From Flectonema sp. DT1601 (Eukaryota; Euglenozoa; Diplonemea; Diplonemida; Diplonemidae), in the NCBI GenBank assembly GCA_964019425.1, contig OZ025811.1, positions 248,001 to 312,000 of the forward strand: a stretch of DNA of 64,000 nucleotides, given 5' to 3'. Every line of letters starts with the position of its first letter. Position 1 is the first letter of the stretch. Made by a program: the position numbers and the translations under genes. The notes beneath the pieces were generated by a model. The model searched no databases. It was not told where the DNA came from and saw nothing but the letters and a program-made list of their open reading frames with translations. Positions 41,661-51,902 of the stretch are shown here, in pieces.

Positions 41661-42179
41661 AGAAAGAAACGTTGTCATGTTTGCAACAAATAAAGAAAAA
41701 GCTGAGAAAAAGCTAGAAGAACATACATACACGTGAGCTTTCTTCAGTGGAACAAACTATCTTCAGTAAACTATTGGATATACACGTAAGCTTTGTTTGA
41801 ATTAGTTAAAAGAAACAAATGAAATAAGGGAGAGGAGGGCAGGAATTCAAAGAAATAAAAGAATAACTCCACAGACGATGATAGGAATCCAATATCTTAG
41901 ATAAATGTTTTGGATTATCCTTTACGTCAATAAAGAGAGAAAAGATATCACTTCTAGACTTTGTCTACGAGTAACATCCTTCAATAGTTAGTATTTACCG
42001 TTATCAGTCAAAAGAAGGGGAGAGAGGGAGGGAAAATTCAATCGATTGTAAAAGTTCGAAGGACAACAAACAAATAATGGTTGGTGACATCATTTAAGAG
42101 TTAGAATATGAGTTTATTAGTTAGTTAGTTAGTTAGTATTATAAAACAAGTGCACTAAATTAAAATATAAAAAAAAAGA

Positions 42180-42313
42180 AAAATTATAAAAACACAATTG
42201 TTCTGCTGTTCCATAATACACTGTGGAATACGTAGTTTCAGGAGCCTTTATCTTATGCTACTTGTCCCTCTTAGGCCTTCATCAGTAAGTTCTAAGGGAC
42301 TTCATTCCAGTTA
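42180..42313. repeat. Dispersed repeat with conserved hairpin
   Basis: Matches 24717-24852. It includes GTCCC-TC-TTAG paired with CTAA-GGGAC around a 17-nt loop (42266-42301; parent 24805-24841). Part of it recurs at 33840-33890 without the hairpin. Confidence 0.6.
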
Positions 42314-43794
42314 ATTAATAAATCGGATTTATCAATTGGTCTATTTCAAAAGAACTGATTTCTTAATGTCCATCGGAGCTCGCCAGGACGGGCATCCTTC
42401 AACAGTTAGTTAGAATATGAGTTTGTTAAGAGATAGTGTACTAAATTAAAGATTAAAGCATAAAAACAAGTTTCAGCCGTTATGCTGCAAAAAGAAAATA
42501 AATTAAAAAATATTGGTTGCCGTTTTTCAACCCCACAAGAAGGCCAAAATGAGATTATTGCACAGTGCGCGTAGATATTTTCGACGATCTTTGTATTTGT
42601 GACTTCTGAACCACAACAACCACAAGGTTGAACAACAATAACAAAAAAAGAATTTACACACATACACACGCACAATTGCCAATTTCCCTCATGTCACAAA
42701 CAAGTGGGAAGACGCGGATGTTAATATTTGGACAATTCCAAGAAACAGGACTCAAAACTCATCTTAAAAAAGAAAAGAATGACACATTTACCTGTTTTTG
42801 CTTCTCTTTCTCTCCGGTAATTTTGATTTTATACACACAAAGTGCAGATCAAATTGTATAAAAAAAAAGAAGCTAAGCACATGTATAAAAAAGAAACAGA
42901 TACTCACTGTGATAGTACGTCAGTTCAGATTTCTTCAGTGGAACATACAATCTTCAGTAAACTATTGGATATACACGTGAGCTTTGTTTGAATTAGTTAA
43001 AAGAAACAAATGAAATAAGGGAGAGGAAGGCAGGAATTCAAAGAAATAAAAGAATAACTCCACAGACGACGATAGGAATCCAATATCTTAGATAAATGTT
43101 TTGGATTATCCTTTACGTCAATAAAGAGAGAAAAGATATCACTTCTAGACTTTGTCTACGAGTGACATCCTTCGGTAGTTAGTTAGAATATGAGTTTGTT
43201 AAAAGAAGTGTACTAAAAGATAAAAATAAAAACAAGTTTCAGCCGTTATCGTTACCTACAATAAGACAATAATATAATCGTGACATTGAATGGTTTAAAA
43301 CTTGAATACAATATCTTAGTTAAATGTTTGGGTTGTTTATCTTTAACTGATGGGCGTTTTTCAACCCCACAAGAAAGCCAGATAGAATGAGATAATTACA
43401 CAGTGCGCGTAGATATTTGCGATGATCTTCGTATGTGTGACTTCTGAACCACAACAACCACAAGGTTGAACAACAATAACAAAAAAAAGAATTTACACAC
43501 ATACACCCGCACAATTGCCAATTTCCCTCATGTCACACCAAATACATGGGAAGACACAGATGGTTAATATTTCGACGGTTTTTAGAAACACGACTCAAAA
43601 CTCATCTTAAAAAAAGGAACCACATTCACATAAATATAAAAAATAGAAAGGAATCAAGAATAATAAAAAACTCCAAACACTTAAACACCACTTTTTGGGT
43701 TTTCTACAAGTGAAAAATAACCCACACACCGAGAGTTTTCAAAATTCGACTAATTTTTGGTGGGACGGTAAACTAATACAACACTATTCTTAGA

Positions 43795-44250
43795 CGAAGG
43801 AACTTTTCTTCCACAGAATCTTTTTTCTCTGACAGAATTTTAGATGATAATCGCTCCGCAGAGGTTTCCATCTCTGAATTGGTTGAGTTGTCCAACATCC
43901 CCAAACTATTACAACAGTCGAGAAAGAGAAATGATGATTTGTATCGAAGTGATATTCTTCACTTATTATTTAAAGTGTTCCCAGGTCTTTATGATCGAAG
44001 ACGGTGTAAGTGTCGAGGTTTTCTCAGGTTTTTATGATCAACTTGGAGAAAATTCATTTAAATACCAAAACAACAGGAAATACTTATCTTTTTCTTATCA
44101 AAGTCAGTTTTATCTGGAAGCAACATGGGCGGACTTGGATAAATATTTCAAAGTTAACAAACAACAAGTAGCAAATGAACTACCAGCGAAAAATATTCTG
44201 TCAAGTCAAAGGGGGGACTTCATTACGATTCAAAAATATCTTTCTTGACA
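43795..44250 (+). pseudogene. Plus-strand coding relic, longer copy
   Basis: Copy of 35229-35586 continuing ~130 bp further with an open frame (product part ATWADLDKYFKVNKQQVA) to a TGA at about 44248. It may be the 3' end of an unknown gene carried along with the array. A partial third copy is at 60100-60165. Confidence 0.4.
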
Positions 44251-44459
44251 ACTTGAAACTATGATTAAAATTTAAGCAATTCACTGCAGAATGGTGGTGA
44301 GGTGGCGTGACCTAAAAAAGCGAGGGACAGGAAAGAAAACATGAAACTTCTATAACACCTCCTTTGCCGTTGATTTGCTTGCAGGTTGTCAAGAAACCGT
44401 TCCTATTTCTTACATTGGTTTCCTAACTGTCAGTCAGTAGTTAGAGTGTTTGTTCGCCT

Positions 44460-47400
44460 TCAAAATCCTTCCTCTCCGTACGGATCAACTGGAATAGATT
44501 CATCAGTTGGTACATCAGAATCAATTTTAGTGACGACAGGAGAGGTAAGTTTCCACATCAATTTCCTACCAGTACCAGAGTTTACTTGCATCGGAACTAT
44601 TAATCCAGATTCTTGGAACTTAGCGATGGATGCAATCGCAGAACCCATAATAAAAGTTTGAGAGAACGCTCGGTATGCTTCAAGAACTTCAAATTTAGAA
44701 TTCAAAACTTTAACATAAACAGAATCAACAAAGTACGAAACTCCAGTAACCGCAAACTTATCATCACCAACAACAGACATTCCAATGGTTCTCGTAGAAC
44801 CGTAAATAAAGGTCTTACATGTCGGACCTACCTTCTTAATGAATACATCAGTTCCTAATGTAATCTTATAAATCTGACAATCAATCAGATCGAGATTTCT
44901 TCTCGCATAACACACAACAACTCTGTTGTCACTGAGGATACCAACTTCAGAGTACAACTGTTCGTCGGCAGTGGTCAGCGCTACTGTCTTCGCGACATTC
45001 CCATCCGTCTTCACTACCGAAAGATACAATCTAGTAGTTGTTGTTCGTCTCATTGAGTTCGCAATAACAAAGTATCCGCTACTCAAGAAAGACATCGATC
45101 CATGTGTGAAAGAATTCATTCGTGGGAAAAGGCTAACCTTATTGACCCCACCTCCATTCGTATCGAACGATTCCAAATAAAGATTATTTCCAACAATACT
45201 ATTACCATCACGGTGTAATACATGAATAAGAGTCGTGCCTGAATCTATGGAGATCTTTGGATAGACTGCGGCCTCATTTATCGCAACAAAGCTTGCGACA
45301 ACAACCGGAGATGATAGAGTAGAGGCAGAGATTTCAAATGATATTATTTTATAAGTAAAGGAAGCACCCCCGTCATGAACAACAACATATGCTGTTGTCC
45401 CCACCACTGTCACATCATAAGTTGAACCAAGTCCGATGTTGGTTAGCTGAAGAATGTCTCTCCTGAATGATGTCCCATCTGTGTTTTCTACTTCTCCAAT
45501 TAATCTTGTGACAATCAAATCCTTTACAATATAAAGTGACAACACTCTACCATCTGATAGAGGCTTCACTACCTGCTCAACAATCGAAGATTGGTCGGTT
45601 GGAACTCCGTATGTTGTTACAGTGGGAACTCGACTGTATGCGGAGGAGTAAATACTCCATGAAGACCTGTCTTGCCATTTACTAGTCCAAGAGATAATGA
45701 AATTGTCGTTGTGTAGTAATGCGATGGTAGCATCAAATTGACGTCTACGTGTGAACTTGTTAATGAGTTGATCTCCGCCAAGTGGTCTTCCCGAGGTGTC
45801 AAATCGTCTAAAGTACGCGTCTTGTGTTAGTCGTATCTCAAAACGGTTCCACGCAACAATAAATGAATCGTCTGGCAGGATGCATATCGATGTCGGTCGG
45901 TCATTTCCAATTTCCTCGGCATTCACGCGAAAGTCACTTCCCTGTTTCACTGCACCCGCAGAATAGACAGCTCCCATCACGTTAAATAAAGTTGAAACAG
46001 TACCACTTCCCCAAATGATGATAAACTTCTTGTCACTGAAGAATGCTACTCGCGGAGATGTTTGAGATCCCTCAGTCTCGGTGTTCACTTGAAAAGCAGC
46101 AGCACTCGCAACAGGATTTGCTTGGCTCACATCAAATACCCTGGCAAAGATACCGTATCCGGAACCGTCTTCATTAAAAGATTGCCAAGCAATAATGACA
46201 CTGTCGTCATCAGTGATATCAACCGACGGGTTTCTCTGAGTTAGTTGCAACGTACCGTGAACGATGATAGGATCTGATATTGCCGAACCCTCAACAACAC
46301 TCATGTACACGTCCACATCATTTCCTGTTCCAAGGTTTGCTTGCCATGAAACGACATACTTGTTTCCACTTGTCGTTGTCGCAATAACAGGCCGAGCATC
46401 ACCTCCACTTGCAATTGTATGTATCAAAACAGGAGAACCTATTTTGTCCCCATTGGAAGCAAACTGGAGGACGTTTATCGTGGTGCTGGAACCAACAGCT
46501 GACTGCCACGATACGTAGAAATTGTTCCTGGAACAGGCAACATCCGGACGATCTTCTGGAGCGCTCGTCCCGCCACTTACCATAAATTCCTTGTCGAAAA
46601 TTGCACGTCCGGTTGTGTCATAAATTTGAGCGTATATCTGAGAAACAGCTCCAACATGTGACTCCCATACAACGACGGCTCCTCCAGAGAATCCGCAAGA
46701 AGCAGGGGACCTTTGAAATCCCCGTAGGGTGTTACTTGCAGTCTCTGGTTGCCTCTCATAACCAGCATCTACCTCAATCGGTAAGGAAACACCAATTGGA
46801 TCTCCAGTGATACTTGTAGTCGCAGTTGCATAGACAATGACAACTCCCTTATCCGTCGCAATCATTGAAGGATTCGCTTGAGTTCCAATCACAAAATTAT
46901 TAACAGCCCGACTAGGTTCAATTTCAGCCCCAGAAGCTTCCATTCGGGTAAACATTATAGCACCTCCCTGTATATCTTTAACAGGAGACAACTCTGATGC
47001 ACAAGACACGGAAAAAGAATCATCATAAAGTGATTGTGAAAATGTGAGAGAATTCCTAAAGCAGGTCAACGATGTACTCCAAGTGACGCTGCTGGTAATA
47101 CTTCTGGAGTGAACAAGACCAAAAAATAGATCAACGATAAAAATAATTAAACTTCCTTGTGTTGGAGTAAACATCTTAATCGACACGGGGGGGGAAAATC
47201 CGTGGAATGGAAAATCAAACGTATCTCCAATAGTAGTTCCCGTAATTGGAACATAATTCACATCACTGGTGCCATCAAGGATGTAAGATACGTAATAAGT
47301 TCCCCCAGCTCCACAAGCTGAGTCCCATATAAAAGGCGCGTCGTCATACATAATTTCAACACTGGCACCTCCAACATAAGCACTCAAGATAAATAAATTA

Positions 47401-48914
47401 TAAAGTACTCCTTCTTCTAGTTCATCTATCATCGATAAGATTATCACAACCAGGGAACCTCCGCATAAAAATGACCGATGGTCGCTGCTGTCGGAATGCA
47501 CCAAAGCAGTTTGTTCAGTACCATCCCCTGTTGCGTCCACCTCAACACTTCGAATACCTCCATCACCATAAGTTACAAAAAAAGTATTACTATGTGGCAA
47601 GCTACCTGCTATTATTGGAGCTGTTGTGGCACCAGTTCCAATAGTTTTCTTCGATTTCATGTTATTATCGTCATCGAAGAGTGCGTACATAACTGCACCT
47701 GCATTGGTTCTGTACGCAACAGCGTAACCTCCATTGTCAAGTCTACACGACGACATCGCATCCAACTCTATGTCAGTAACGAATTGAACTTCCGGAACGT
47801 GGTAGTAACTCGCAGCAATAATCGGAACAGGAACTTCCTCTGCTGTTTGTGATGGAAAGACAGCAAACCACCCATTGACTCCTAGTTGTGCCACGGATAC
47901 TTTAGTTAATGTTTCTGATACCGCCAACGATGACCTGAAACCACTAGAAGATATATCACTGTAGTCATTATTATAATAAGCAAACCCAGTACTGGAAAAC
48001 AGTATCGTCTGTCCCTTGTTGCTGGATCCCATACCAAGTGTTAAGTGATCAAGAACTTGACCTTCTATTAAAGCAGCATTACTCACAGCTATGTCATCAG
48101 TGAATAACCAAGTTCTCATAGAAGTAAGATCTACTAAGCTATCGTGAGCTGCTAATGTTATCAGAGGAGTCTCTCTTCCGTGACTCATTTTCAATGAAAT
48201 TCTATCCCAGGCTGTCGGATAAGCGGCAATGGTACCACTGGAGAGCTCAGCGAAACTAACACTGCTTAATACTTTATAAAACAGTTCACTGGTTCCTTCA
48301 CTGAACACAACTAACAATCCCGCAGATATTTCTATCATGTCATAAAACGTTACACTTGTTCCTAAAACCGTCACAGGTGTCAAACTGTTCGCTGCCAAAG
48401 AAAACATTCTGAACGAACCTCCCGTACTGGTGAACAAGACAACAGCACCCCCTCCCGTTCTGAAACCCACAGCAGAGTGTCGCCCTGCTGTCGCACCAAC
48501 AGTCGCAATTAGAACCGCACCGCCTACAGGTCTACCAGTAGAGGTATATTGCCTTCGGTACAACCCGGTGTTCTCTTGGTATGTTATTAGGAATCCTCCG
48601 TCAGATAGGGCAGCAAGCTGCTTTCTCCCTGATGCAAATACTGTTGTTGACTCTGCAGAGCTCTGGTGAACAACAATCACGTCACCTGCTACTGTTGGAT
48701 TACTGTTTTTATAAATCCTTGCTTGCAATTGATGATCAGCTGAGCTGTACCATCCAACTACAACATCACCACTTCCCAATGTCAGGGTCTCTGCATCTCC
48801 AGGGCTTTTCCGTGAAACTTCAATCTTGGTTCCTGTTTTTTGAAACGTTATTGGGCTCGTTACCCCCATTGCACTCGCCATCAGAGCACAGATCAACATA
48901 GCTCGTCGTATCAT
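44460..48914 (-). CDS. R3: giant secreted beta-propeller-repeat protein, most divergent full copy
   Basis: 1,484 aa. Signal peptide as R1, but the mature start reads GVTSPITF. It has private differences in several blocks: AAYPTAWDR and SLVDLTSMRTW near residues 230-275, NAALIEGQVLDHL near 285, the central variable block (SMIDELEEGVLYNLFILSAY; HGFSPPVSIKMF) and VPTDQSS..VKDLIVTRL near 1,130-1,160. The tail is altered: it ends DPYGEEGF, and the nucleotides encoding EFEGEQAA in R2 are present just downstream but out of frame. The 3' flank differs from R1 and R2 beyond the stop. Confidence 0.88.
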   Translation of the reverse strand: MIRRAMLICALMASAMGVTSPITFQKTGTKIEVSRKSPGDAETLTLGSGDVVVGWYSSADHQLQARIYKNSNPTVAGDVIVVHQSSAESTTVFASGRKQLAALSDGGFLITYQENTGLYRRQYTSTGRPVGGAVLIATVGATAGRHSAVGFRTGGGAVVLFTSTGGSFRMFSLAANSLTPVTVLGTSVTFYDMIEISAGLLVVFSEGTSELFYKVLSSVSFAELSSGTIAAYPTAWDRISLKMSHGRETPLITLAAHDSLVDLTSMRTWLFTDDIAVSNAALIEGQVLDHLTLGMGSSNKGQTILFSSTGFAYYNNDYSDISSSGFRSSLAVSETLTKVSVAQLGVNGWFAVFPSQTAEEVPVPIIAASYYHVPEVQFVTDIELDAMSSCRLDNGGYAVAYRTNAGAVMYALFDDDNNMKSKKTIGTGATTAPIIAGSLPHSNTFFVTYGDGGIRSVEVDATGDGTEQTALVHSDSSDHRSFLCGGSLVVIILSMIDELEEGVLYNLFILSAYVGGASVEIMYDDAPFIWDSACGAGGTYYVSYILDGTSDVNYVPITGTTIGDTFDFPFHGFSPPVSIKMFTPTQGSLIIFIVDLFFGLVHSRSITSSVTWSTSLTCFRNSLTFSQSLYDDSFSVSCASELSPVKDIQGGAIMFTRMEASGAEIEPSRAVNNFVIGTQANPSMIATDKGVVIVYATATTSITGDPIGVSLPIEVDAGYERQPETASNTLRGFQRSPASCGFSGGAVVVWESHVGAVSQIYAQIYDTTGRAIFDKEFMVSGGTSAPEDRPDVACSRNNFYVSWQSAVGSSTTINVLQFASNGDKIGSPVLIHTIASGGDARPVIATTTSGNKYVVSWQANLGTGNDVDVYMSVVEGSAISDPIIVHGTLQLTQRNPSVDITDDDSVIIAWQSFNEDGSGYGIFARVFDVSQANPVASAAAFQVNTETEGSQTSPRVAFFSDKKFIIIWGSGTVSTLFNVMGAVYSAGAVKQGSDFRVNAEEIGNDRPTSICILPDDSFIVAWNRFEIRLTQDAYFRRFDTSGRPLGGDQLINKFTRRRQFDATIALLHNDNFIISWTSKWQDRSSWSIYSSAYSRVPTVTTYGVPTDQSSIVEQVVKPLSDGRVLSLYIVKDLIVTRLIGEVENTDGTSFRRDILQLTNIGLGSTYDVTVVGTTAYVVVHDGGASFTYKIISFEISASTLSSPVVVASFVAINEAAVYPKISIDSGTTLIHVLHRDGNSIVGNNLYLESFDTNGGGVNKVSLFPRMNSFTHGSMSFLSSGYFVIANSMRRTTTTRLYLSVVKTDGNVAKTVALTTADEQLYSEVGILSDNRVVVCYARRNLDLIDCQIYKITLGTDVFIKKVGPTCKTFIYGSTRTIGMSVVGDDKFAVTGVSYFVDSVYVKVLNSKFEVLEAYRAFSQTFIMGSAIASIAKFQESGLIVPMQVNSGTGRKLMWKLTSPVVTKIDSDVPTDESIPVDPYGEEGF

Positions 48915-49024
48915 TGTTTTTTGATTGTTTGTTAAGCTGACAATAATAATAATAATAATTAATAATAAAAATTAAAACAACAGTCAATAAGCTGACCTCT
49001 CCAATTGTTGGTATTTGTTTAGAT

Positions 49025-49250
49025 AAATGAGAAGCAAAGAATTCATCGTCACTTTACTCAAAGTCTGGTCGCAATGTCGAGTAGTTAATCTTTTTATTTC
49101 TTTAGTCAGGTGTGATGATTTAGTTTGGTCAAAGATAGAAGGTTGCCATCTAATCAAAACCCCTGTAGAGATAAAGAGTTTCCTCCGTGTTGAAAAGAGA
49201 GATTGCTATTCTGATGAATTCATCTTTTAGTCAACCACCACGTACTTGGC
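49025..49250 (-). pseudogene. EF-hand gene relic, second copy
   Basis: Near-identical to 40678-40905, with the same internal deletion, so it was duplicated after that deletion. Confidence 0.8.
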
Positions 49251-50019
49251 CTATAACTGGATCAGTTGCATTACAAAACGTATGCAACAAGAACACAAAA
49301 AGAAGTTAGTATTAGCTATCAATAAGTAAATAATCAAATCAATCAATAAATCGTAAGGACATCAAATAAAGAAGTTAGTATTAGTTATCAATAAGTAACA
49401 CATATAGAAAAACCTCAACTTAAGAATTGTTCAACAGTAGAGGGAAAAGGAATTGGGAGAGCAGTTAAAAGCAACAAGTGAATTAATTCTACAATACCTG
49501 ATGGGTGTAGAAAGTTATGTATCTTATATCCTACTACGGTATTGGTTAATTCAAAGCTACCACAACAACTACTGTAAGAACTCCACACTTCACAGCTGGA
49601 GATTAGAAGGGAAATTAAGGGTTTCTGGGAGTGGGGAGTCAGGAATGTTATTGAATACACCAACGACAAAGTGTTTGCCGATGATGAGAAGAAGAAAAAC
49701 ACACAATTTGCAGAAGGAAAGTTTTGTCCAAGGCATTTTAATTGTACTGTGGGCTCCGAAAAGCATTTGACATGTAGCACAAAAAATTGGGCAGGACATC
49801 TACATCGCTCAGCAAGAAATGAAAACAAAAATGATCAAGCAAGATGACAGTCAGTTTAAGGTCATAACTGCGCCGGACCTAAACAACGTTATCTGAAAGC
49901 GAGAAAGGATAAAAGAAAAACATAAAATTTGCAGAAAAGCAATTTCGATGTAATTACAATAGGAAAGTTTATTTTATTGAACAACAAGAATCTAGTACAG
50001 AATATAATTTTGTACAATT

Positions 50020-50590
50020 ACTTGCATCATCTGATGGTTCCCTTTTTCATGTTCTCAAATAATTGCAACAAATAAATAAATCGATGGGAGATTAGAACAG
50101 AACAAGAAGGTTTCTTGCTTTCTCTAATTTCTATTTTTCGATTTAACCAAAAATTGAGAACAAAAAGTAATTTTTCGATGCCTTGATTGCAACAACAACG
50201 AAAAGGAAAAAAACTAAAAGAAGGGAGGGAAACCAAGGGAACATCTTTAGTGGAACAGCTCAAACAAGTAGAGCAAGTCCAGCTATTTGATGCAAGTAAT
50301 TGTACAGAATTTTGTACAATTACTTGCATCATCTGATGGTTCCCTTTTTCATGTTCTCAAATAATTGCAACAAATAAATAAATCGATGGGAGATTAGAAT
50401 AGAACAAGAAGGTTTCTTGCTTTCTCTAATTTCTATTTTTCGATTTAACCAAAAATTGAGAACAAAAAGCAATTTTTCGATGCCTTGATTGCAACAACAA
50501 CGAAAAAGAAAAAGAATAAAAGAAGGGAGGGAATTCAAGGGAACATCTTTAGTGGAACAGCTCAAACAAGTAGAGCAAGTCCAGCTATTT
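50020..50590. repeat. Tandem duplication of a ~270-bp spacer block
   Basis: 50020-50290 and 50322-50590 are near-identical (ACTTGCATCATCTGATGGTT to AGCAAGTCCAGCTATTT), offset 302 bp. The junction holds a palindrome AATTGTACA/TGTACAATT (50299-50322). Confidence 0.75.
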
Positions 50591-51240
50591 TATAAATCTC
50601 CTGGGCACCCTAACAAGAGAATAGCATGCAAACTTTTCCCAGTCAGACCCTTTTCCTGGTCCGAACTTAATAAAGAATTCCAAGTGCATTCTTCAAACAG
50701 ACGATTATAGGAATCCAATATCTTAGTTAAATGTTTGGTTTGTTCTTCTTTTATTGGTTGCCGTTCTTTATTTATTTATTTATTTACGAAACCTAGGAGC
50801 CAAAAGCCAGGAAAAGCTCAACTGGGAAACAGTTATATCGCTACCAGCATCCGTGACATCTCACAGACTAGAAGAGACATGGAATAAGGTGGAACAAATA
50901 ACTATTCAACCCCACAAGAAAGGCAGATGGAAAATAAGATAATTACACAGTGCGCGTAGATATTTGCGATGATCTTCGTATGTGTGACTTCTGAACCACA
51001 GCAACCACAAGGTTGAACAACAATAACAAAAAAAGAATTTACACACATACACACGCACAATTGCTAATTTCCCTCATGTCACACCAAATACATGGGAAGA
51101 CACAGATGGTTAATATTTCGACGTTTCTTAGAAACACGACTCAAAACTAATCATAAAACTAGGAACCACATTCACATATGTCAAAAATAAAAAGAATCGG
51201 CAAACTTCACTTTTTTACTTACTCACACACACTTTTACTT

Positions 51241-51330
51241 TGTTTGTGCGCAACCGGTAGAAAATCCTAAAAAAGGAATAGGTAGTTACGCTGCCACAAT
51301 TCTCTTTCTAACCCGAACAACGGGTTTGTA
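51241..51330. ncRNA. Candidate structured RNA element, second copy
   Basis: Shares GTTTGTGCGCAACCGG and GTTACGCTGCCACAATTCTC with the reverse complement of 722-812. Stems GTG/CAC and CGCAAC/GTTACG (51249-51254 with 51285-51290), an inner TCCT/AGGA hairpin, and a second hairpin AACCCG-AACAA-CGGGTT at 51310-51326 are visible. Orientation of any transcript is unknown. Confidence 0.35.
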
Positions 51331-51902
51331 GGTACAAAAAAAAGAAGAGAATAAAGAATAATAAAAAACTCATATTATTAGGCTTGACACGTTGGTTGTG
51401 ACATTTCGTGCGAGACCAATAGACCTAAACACTACTTTTGGAGTGATAACCACAAAGTGAAAAATAAGCACCCCCGAGTATGAAAGTTTACAGCATGCAT
51501 CCGGTTTCCAGAGAGATGGCTCAAAACATCACAATTATATATCGGTCAAAAAAAGATTCTGCGACAAAATTCCAGACAATGAAATTTTTTTCCAAAAGAA
51601 AATAGTAAAGATCTCGTTCGAAGCGGCATTTTAATGCGCCGCATCGTTCGGTTCATTTCCGTCCGAAAATAGGAGGTTGGCATCACCAAACTTGTAGCAC
51701 TGACCATGTTTAAAAGTATATCCCTATGCCTAATTTGACATATCTCACCCTCCTCGATTCACAATTCACACTAGACATCAATAGATTAATATATTATTTA
51801 ATACAAGAAAAGAGTTAAGCCGCCTGTTCGCCTTCAAATTCCTCCTCCTCTTCGTCCGGAATAACTGGAATAAATTCATCAGTTGGTAAATCAGAATCAA
51901 TT

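Larger units (their letters stand above)
40568..44459. repeat. Spacer R2-R3
   Basis: Starts with the (AAT)n stretch and empty target site (about 40600-40625). It then holds the EF-hand gene relic (40678-40905), the flank relic (41430-41650), a hairpin-bearing repeat (42180-42313), two partial copies of the TACGTCAGTTCAGATTTC block (41735-41930 and 42824-43170), the ACCACAACAACCACAAGG block (42600-42690 and 43440-43530) and the 43795-44248 relic. An (AGTT)n run lies at ~42118-42140. Confidence 0.7.
48915..51902. repeat. Spacer R3-R4
   Basis: Empty target site near 48950-48975, EF-hand relic (49025-49250), partial copy of the 24245-24683 block (49404-49597), a tandem duplication (50020-50590), the ACCACAAGG block (50940-51080) and the structured element (51241-51326). 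A degraded R-type 3' tail (51820-51902) precedes the R4 frame end. Confidence 0.7.
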
